NCBI GenBank assembly: GCA_963921825.1 | Contig: OY997596.1 | Location: forward strand, 8,189,001-8,253,000 | Direction: 5' to 3' | From: Erodium maritimum | Taxonomy: Eukaryota; Streptophyta; Magnoliopsida; Geraniales; Geraniaceae | Length of the DNA stretch: 64,000 bases | In this document: positions 57,200-64,000 of the stretch, one piece after another | How positions within the stretch are numbered: position 1 is the first letter of the stretch | Layout of the letters: each line of letters begins with the position of its first letter | Notes under the pieces: generated by a model | Seen by the model: the letters and a program-made list of their open reading frames with translations, nothing else | Told to the model about the DNA's origin: nothing | The model's database searches: none | Translations under genes and position numbers: made by a program

Positions 57200-58929
57200 C
57201 GGATCCGGGTCAGGACAGTTTTAATTAATTATTTAATTAATTTTTAAATGGGAGTTTTTAAACGGATCTAAATCGGAGGACTTAAAGGACTTAACTGATA
57301 AAATTAGAGGACTGTTACGGACTGGACCGGGACTGATTACCGTCCTTTTGTTAAACCCAGGCTTGGACCTCGATCGTGGAGAAGACCGGAGGTAGGCCCG
57401 GACGTCAGCAGCTAGGAGACGTAGTTGTTGGTTCTTCTTGGGGTATGGAAAGTAGCGAATACCGGTTTAATTACGGAAAGTTACTAGTATGCATGGTAGG
57501 TAATAATAAAACTGGAACGATCGTTTATATTATATAATAACCGGACGAGTCTTAGTAACATGTAGGATGTGATTCACTAGTTCAACCGCTTTCAATATTC
57601 TGGGAAATTGTCGTGCTGGTAGAATAGCCATGTCGAGCCTTAGGACTGTGTGCTGATTGAGATACATGATGTGTGTTATAACCGCTGATTGAGAGTCATA
57701 ATAAGATTGATTCGGTGTTGCATGTTGTGACTGTGTGTGGGCAAGTGTGTCGTGTGTGATGTAATGTGAACCCTTGATTGTAATATGACCGGGTGAGTGA
57801 TAGACCGGTTTGTGTGTTATGGTGAGTTTGGCTTGGTTGGTATACCGGGGTCGAACTATGTTTCCGTGATGCGTGTATTCCCTTGAAACTCTGTGTTCCA
57901 AGAGGATGTGTACCCGGTATGATACCTACACTGAGATAGTATGACGGTGTAGAGTATCGAGGACGAGGACGGTGAGGCCGTTATCCCGATTCTCCATGAC
58001 GGGAAGGCGTACGACCGAGGTATGTGCCGGTCCAGTATTCGTGAGGCCCTGATTCTACGTGACAGGAAGACGTCCGACTGAGGGATTTCCGGTCTGGGAT
58101 GTTACCCCGATTCTACGTGACGGGAAGATGTCGGGACCGAGGCTTCGTGTTCCGGTACGATATAAATGGAACGGGTTGTATTGGGCCTACGAGTCGTATT
58201 GGGCCTACAGGTCGTATTGGCCCTACGGGTCGTGTTTGGAACTAGGTGTCGTGTTTCTACCCCGATGATCTATGGTCCTTTGGGGACATTTCCGGTCCCC
58301 CCGATGAGATGTGTTCCTAGAGAACGTTTCCGGTCGCCCCGACGCATGTGTCTCCCCAGGACCGAGGGGCTATCCGAGATGATACGATGACTTTCTGGTA
58401 TGATATGATGGAGTTCGGGGACTACGGTACGGGACATGTGCTGGTTGCTTTTGTGTGTGATACGTTTGCTGTTTAGTTAATGTTTTATTGTGGGAAAGCG
58501 GTCGGTTGAGTGTGTTATAAGTTTGGCTATGAACCCCATTTTGGCAGTTAGTTGTGTTGTACTAGTATGCCCTAATTGGACGGTTACTCGTGGTGGTGAG
58601 CCGATGTTCATTACCTTAACTACTTTTTCTACTGGGCGAAAGCTCACCCCTTACCTTGTTGTGTTTCAGGTGTTGAGCGGGATCTGTGCTAGCAGTACAC
58701 AGCTGAGCTTGGGAGCTGGCGAGGGTCTTGGCTAGTGTCTAGTGACGTACCGTGTTTTGAACTAAGTACCGTTTTACGGTACACTTAAGAGCTATTGACT
58801 CTTTTTATTCGATTTTATGATTTACATTTTATTATTCTAAGCTCTATTACTTTAACTTCGCTTTATTTATTTATTTATTATTTTAGTTCACGTCTCGAGT
58901 CCGGTCAAAACCGGATTTGGGGCGTGACA
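57200..58929 (+). mobile_element. 5'-truncated LTR of the superfamily
   Basis: It starts within the GC repeat section (CGGATCCGGGTCAGGACAG), lacks the TGTAA end and leader, and ends GGATTTGGGGCGTGACA at 58929. It retains the donor-like GT (57443, context CTTGG|GTATGG), TACGGGTCGTATTGGGCC-type repeats (about 58180-58250), the acceptor TGTTTCAG (58662-58669) and the hairpin (58900-58915). ATGCT occurs immediately on both sides (57195-57199 and 58930-58934). It is very similar to the LTR at 22614-25360. Confidence 0.82.
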
Positions 58930-60155
58930 ATGCTGATGTCAAGCATCCGAGGAGGTCCTTAGAAAAAAGAGGAGGCTTGAGATCGAGTTGTGCTAGATCC
59001 CATTTGGACGAGGTGTGCCTCCTCTACAGCATCTTGTAGGTCCCTATGGGCTCATTGGTTCTGACGAGACTGCTTCGTAGACCTCGTTTCCCTCCCCTCG
59101 AGGCAGGCTTGCAAATTCCTGGACATGAATAGGACCACCTCTTGGTTAGGCATAAGATCATGTGTTCCTCCGTCCTCAAGTGTCCATAACCTCATCGGTC
59201 TAGGATGGTGGGGCAAGTAGGAGAGGCGCAACCTTCCAGCTCCACGGGCATACTAGGTCATAATGGGCTAAATTCTGGCAGGCATTCCAAACGCTTCAGG
59301 TTGGGGAGGAGGTCTTGTGGATGAATAAGGTCCAACCAATCACGGAGAACACTCATGCTCATGCTTGGGGCCTCTACCATCATTAGTGATAGATTAAACC
59401 CGGGGCATATGAGCTTTCCATCCTCTTTCCCCAATGGGCATGCTACGTTAAGATGCCATATGCATCCACATATGAAGCAGAAGCATGAGAGGTTCTTTTA
59501 CTACAATTGAGCCTGAGTTAGGACCGTGTGTACCGATTGCAAGCAGATGGTCTGGTAAAGCGCGGTAGCCAAGTCCTTCTAAAATCGCACACGGAGGGTA
59601 CCTCCTCAGGCTATGCTCAAGTCACCAGTCTGGACGTCCACAAAGCCTCAAAGGGATTTCCTGACTTGGAATTTAGAGGCGGCAGCGAGGCTGTCCAAGG
59701 AGAGGTCAAAGATCTTCACCCACATCTATAGCCGAGACAATGGGAGATTTTTCAAGTTAATGTGCGGATATAGGTCCTCTAGGATGATGGGTGCGCGTTT
59801 GAATGACCATGGCTCACTATGCCTGCGGGGTGAAGAAGAAGCCGAAGATCCCCTAGTTTATATCCTCAACAACCAAACCCTCATAATTCCAGACTTTCAT
59901 CATGAGACCTTCCATAGTTGGTCGGTCATAGTTCTAGTGAAGATGCAGCACGCCAGACCAAACGTTGTTTGGGCCTCGCATCGCTCGGGCAACGGATCCC
60001 CTGGAACCACGACCACCCGATCTTCCTCTGTCTCTATCGAGAGGGCAACAAATCATTATTGGAGGGTGAGAAGACCCTCCATCAAGAGGAGGCCAGCCGG
60101 AAGAGTCACCCTCGTGGGAATTTGGTGGTGATCTAAGGCAGAGTTGGGGCGACAT
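58930..60155 (-). pseudogene. LINE ORF1 remnant, minus strand
   Basis: On the minus strand a DUF4283-like core is recognisable across stops (EPWSFKRAPIILEDLYPHIN, MWVKIFDLSLDSL, FVDVQTGDLSIA), followed by the zinc knuckle FCFICGCIWHLNVACP near 59440-59490. Several stops and frame changes make it non-functional. Confidence 0.68.
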
Positions 60156-61317
60156 GATGTTGGTTCGGTCGTGGAAATGGTGGAGACGACATCATAGAGA
60201 GAGGGAAGAAGGAACAAAGAGGGTCTAGATGGCCTCCTCCGAGGCCATTACGATTTTATGAATCCTACGAAGGAGCTTTCAGGGCATCTCCCGATGAGTC
60301 TCAGACTTGCGGTCGTAAATCATGCATGGTGGATCCGAGATAGTGTGTGGAAAAGGATGGCCACGTGGTTTGTGGGTAGAGAGGAGAGTTGGAGACTTTT
60401 GGTAGGGGCGATGCTATTGGTAAATGGAGAGGAGGAAGATCTCGAGAGAGCAAAACCCTAGCACAGGGGTATAGTTAGTCAACTCTTGCTAGTAATTAAT
60501 GTAATTTTGATGGATATATTTTCGTTTAATCTGATATTAATTTTATATCTATTTTTACCAGATAATTATAATTTTTCAAGTTGTCATTCTTATTGTGTTG
60601 TATTGACAATCGTTAAATGAGTATACCAAAAAAAAGGAGGAGGCTAGGGGACATATAATGTCTGTTCCTTAGGGTTTGGTGTGTGGCTCCTCTAGGGAAC
60701 CTTATGGTGTCGTAACGGTCTCATGAGACCAGCGAGGCCTCCTTGCGAGCCTTGAGTTTGTCCCATCGAGGCCCTCTCCCCTCTAGATGGGAACATTCCA
60801 AGATCCTTCGTCCCAATTTAGAGGGACAATGTGGAGGATCGACCAGGCTTCGTCAGAGCGAAAATATTGTCTGGTTGCCCTCATTGCACAGGGAAGGGGG
60901 GTGTGGTTGGTGGAGGGTCATCGAGATTGGAGGTAGGAGAACCTCTGATGCCGTGATAGACTCGTAAGAGTGGTGGTGGCGATGGATCCGACCTAAGAGG
61001 AGGGCGGCGTCCAGTTGGTGAACCTACGATCCGCATTACACCGGACAAACTATGGTTGGACGACGTTGATTGCATCAGGGAGGGAGAGGGGTTGATGGAG
61101 GAGGAAGTGGTGTTGCCATGAGTGGTGGTGTCGACACGATTGACCCGCACAGATCAGTAGGGGCAACTGAGAAATTGAAAGGGACTGATGTACCAGTGAA
61201 TGACCCGATAAAGAAAGCATAAACAACAATGAATTGAGTCCTCACAAGATGGAGAAAGAGAGAGTGATGGTATGCTCTTTAAGACGGATAAGAAATTTTC
61301 AAATTTAAATCAAAATG
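60156..61317. other. Repeat-derived spacer
   Basis: GC-rich parts (60160-60460, 60640-61150) resemble LINE untranslated sequence in composition, but I cannot place them in a family. An AT-rich stretch lies at 60470-60630. Confidence 0.35.
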
Positions 61318-61497
61318 TGTATTAGAGATTAGGTTGAGAATTGTGAATAAATTTTTGGAATTTAAACCGTGGCTTGTTTATTCCTTTTCTTGTGTATTTG
61401 TATACATTTACAGATAAGGAAACTATATTCAAAAGCCTATACAATATTCACTTGAGAGTTTGATTTTATTCAAACTCTGTGTACAATATCTCTAACA
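61318..61497 (-). mobile_element. 3' LTR of the Copia element, about 180 bp
   Basis: The minus strand runs TGTTAGAGATATTG ... AATCTCTAATACA, with matching inverted ends. It directly follows a G-rich polypurine-like tract (GCAGGGGCG, 61498-61506). The short LTR with TG...CA ends is typical of small Copia lineages. The 5' LTR is outside the window, so the target duplication (AAATG at 61313-61317) cannot be confirmed. Confidence 0.8.
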
Positions 61498-64000
61498 CGC
61501 CCCTGCAGTCTGAACGGGAGGTTCACAGACGTTCAGGCTGGACCGAAAATCAAGAAACAAGATTCGCGGTAAGCCTTTGGTAAAAATGTCGGCAATCTGA
61601 GAGCGAGAGGGGACGTGAAGAACCCGAACTTGGCCCTCAGCAACTTTTTCTCGAACAAAGTGAATGTCGAGCTCAATGTGCTTCGTGCGCTGGTGTTGGA
61701 CTGGATTGCCAGAGAGATAAATGGCGTTAATGTTGTCACAATAAACCAACGTAGCTCGGGAGAGTGGACAGTGAAGCTCTAGTAGAAGATTCCGGATCCA
61801 ACATGCCTCGGACACAACGTTTGCAACACCACGATATTCGGCTTCGGTGCTAGACCTGGATAGAGTAGGCTGTCGTTTTGACGACCAAGATATCAGGTTG
61901 TCGCCCAAGAAAACACAGAAACCGGATGTAGATCGACGGGTGTCAGGACAACCAGCCCAATCAGCATCTGTGTAAGAGACAAGATCAGAAACGGGGGACG
62001 AGTACAGATGCAGGACAAGATGTGTCGTTCCTTGGAGATACCGAATAATGCGCTTCAACGCTCCCATGTGACTCACCCTGGGATCATGCATATGTAAACA
62101 CACCTGCTGGACTGCATACGAGATGTCTGGTCTCGTAAATGTGAGATACTGAAGCGCTCCTGCAAGACTGCGATATAACGTCGGGTCCTCAAATGGGGAA
62201 CTGTCAGAGGCTCCAAGTTTGCCTTGAGTGTCAACCGGTGTGGCCGAAGAGGAACATGTAGCCATACCAGCACGGGCTATGATCTCGGTGGCATATTTCT
62301 GTTGAGAGAGAAATAGACCACCAGAATGACGCGTAATTGCGATTCCCAAGAAGTAGGATAAGGGCCCCAGATCCTTCATAGCAAACTCTGAGCTAAGACG
62401 AGACATGATAGACATGCGGAGAGTCTCACTCGAGGAGGCAAGGATGATATCATCAACATAGAGCAGGATGTAGGCGGTGTCTTTCCCATGACGATAAATG
62501 AACAAGGAGTGGTCGGACCTGCTGTGAGAAAAACCAATCGAAGAGACATAGTCAGTAAAACGTTGGTACCATGCCCGTGGAGCTTGTTTGAGACCGTAGA
62601 GAGAACGGCTCAACAAGCAAACATGATCAGGATGAGAGGAGCTGCGAAATCCAAGGGGCTGGTGCATGTAGACTGTCTCGTTAAGATTGTCGTGCAGGAA
62701 TGCATTCTTGACATCCAATTGATGAATGGACCAAGAACGGGAGACCGCAATGCTGAGCACCGTACGAATGGTAGATGGTTTGACAACGGGGCTGAATGTC
62801 TCATCGCAATCCACTCCAACCTGCTGAGACCTGTCATCACAAACAAGACGAGCCTTATACCGCTCAAAAGAACCATCAGATCGAGTTTTGTGGCGGAAAA
62901 TACACATGGAACGAATAACGTTCACACCCAAAGGACGTGGAACCAGAACTCACGTCTTATTATTAATCAAGGCAGTAAACTCGTCTGTCATAGCAAGTTT
63001 CCAATTAGGATCAAGAAGTACATCTTTGGGATTTCGGGGAATAGGAGATAGGGTAGAGGATGAGTGAAGGTTGAAGGGTACCTTCGGTTTGGTGATACCA
63101 GACCTGCTTCTAGTGACCATGTTATGTGTTGGTACAAAAGAATCTGGATTAGGGGCTGTAGGTGCGGGCTGGGTAGGTGAGCTGGACTGGCGAGCTGGAC
63201 AGGCTTGTTGGGTTGGCGAGCTGGGCAGGCGAGCTAGACAGGCGAGGTGGGCTAGCGAGTTGGGCTGGCGTGGGAGCAGCTAGTGCGGGCTGGACCGGTA
63301 GTACAGAGTTGACCAGCGAGCTGGGTCGTGGGTCATATTGGCGAGGCTGAGGGATGGTCTGGTGTGGGGCCGCACATGGATCAGGCCCAGGTGGGCAAAT
63401 AAGGTCTGGGTTTGGCTGTAAGGGTGTGTCTGGACCAAAAAATAGTTGGGCTTGGGCAGTTGGTGAAATAACAGGTTCAGAGAGGAACTCATATGTAGGG
63501 GGTGACAGGGTAAATGATGACGAAAAAGGAAACACCGATTCATCAAACAAAACATGCCTCGAAATTATAAATTTATTTGCTTTTAAATCAAAACAAACAT
63601 ACCCTCTATGGTTTGGATGAAATCCAAGAAAGACACACGGCGTTGAACGAGCCTGCAGTTTGTTAATAGACACAGAAGGAAAGAGAGGAAAACATAAACA
63701 ACCAAAAACACGAAGATGGGAGTAAGATGGGACGCGGTGATAAAGAGCAAAAGTAGGAGATGAGAAATGAAGTAATTTCGAAGGAAGGATGTTAGACATA
63801 TATGTGGACATAGCAAGGGCATATTGCCAATAAGATGGGAGAATGGACGCATGTAGGAGTAAAGTACGAACCACATTGTTGAGACTCCGGATTTTACGTT
63901 TTGCACGTCCATTCTGGGAGGAGGTATGAGGACACGAGAAGCGGAACACCAATCCTGAGGAAGAGTTGAATGTACGAAACTGAGAATTGTCAAACTCCTT
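61492..64000 (-). mobile_element. Ty1-Copia polyprotein: integrase C-terminus, RT and RNase H, disrupted
   Basis: From the window edge, minus strand: the integrase core end (KEFDNSQF at 64000, then HTSSQNGRAKRKIR) and its C-terminal region (VFGCLCFPLF, CVFLGFHPNHRGYVCFD) continue into a Pro/Ser-rich linker. RT follows with the LYVDDI catalytic box (about 62460) and FSPVVKPSTIR, then RNase H with YTDADWAGCPDTRRSTSG and SSTEAEYRG. The frame shifts inside the linker (63150-63290), where the first frame ends in TAA at 63149-63151. TGA at 62950-62952 replaces the usual Trp codon before VLVPRP. The pol stop codon (61492-61494) overlaps the first bases of the LTR. Gag and protease are outside. Confidence 0.93.
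63170..63300. repeat. Short tandem repeat in the Copia linker
   Basis: GAGCTGGACTGGCGAGCTGG-type units of about 20-27 bp, five or so copies, encoding a repeated Pro/Ser/Leu linker on the minus strand. The frameshift of the element falls in or next to it. Confidence 0.75.

Noticed and set aside
61150-61317. Extension of the Copia LTR further left
   Set aside because: The inverted end AATCTCTAATACA at 61318 matches the start TGTTAGAGAT; sequence beyond it shows no LTR signal.

Overview
The window is nuclear DNA of a flowering plant, most likely a eudicot. The evidence is intron-bearing genes for a microsomal omega-3 desaturase, a plant-type alternative NAD(P)H dehydrogenase and a PSY sulfated-peptide precursor, embedded in Copia, LINE, MITE and solo-LTR sequence. 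There is no bacterial or viral operon structure. I cannot name the species.

Host genes, all on the minus strand: FAD3-type desaturase (30252-32746, 8 exons, 386 aa), NDA-type alternative NAD(P)H dehydrogenase (34244-37633, 8 exons, 492 aa), PSY peptide precursor (43701-44634, 2 exons, 101 aa) and the splicing factor PHF5A/SF3b14b (54250-54582, 110 aa, with a 1.9-kb intron in its 5' leader). As I recall the Arabidopsis map, the same four families lie in the same order at At2g29980 (FAD3), At2g29990 (NDA2), At2g29995 (PSY3) and At2g30000 (PHF5-like). This looks like a conserved block whose spacers have been inflated by transposons. Left of it, 5927-12889 holds a decayed copy of the nuclear-pore gene GP210/NUP210. 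It has a good first exon and signal peptide, a lost splice acceptor, a large internal deletion, a MITE inside an exon and an in-frame stop.

Repeats: 1-5125, 13160-26460, 39592-42332 and 57200-58929 are dominated by one superfamily of about 2.6-2.85-kb LTRs (TGTAA...GGGGCGTGACA). All are seen as lone LTRs without internal genes, several with perfect 5-bp target duplications, and some nested in each other or in LINE ORF1 remnants. Every copy long enough to show it carries a conserved donor-like and acceptor-like pair 1.07-1.30 kb apart, so the LTR looks like a spliced transcription unit. A separate 1,729-bp solo LTR is nested in one of them. LINE fragments (ORF1 with DUF4283 and zinc knuckle, RT, zf-RVT, 3' tails) fill much of the rest. 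The right end (61318-64000) is the 3' part of a Copia element, broken by one nonsense codon and one frameshift.

Smaller points: intron 1 of the NDA gene contains a piece of plastid psbA, and intron 3 contains a 240-bp MITE. A partial duplicate of the PHF5A 3' end lies about 6-8 kb from the intact gene and is split by a LINE. I found no new protein-based system. The most unusual signals are the spliced-unit architecture of the lone LTRs and the four-gene syntenic block.
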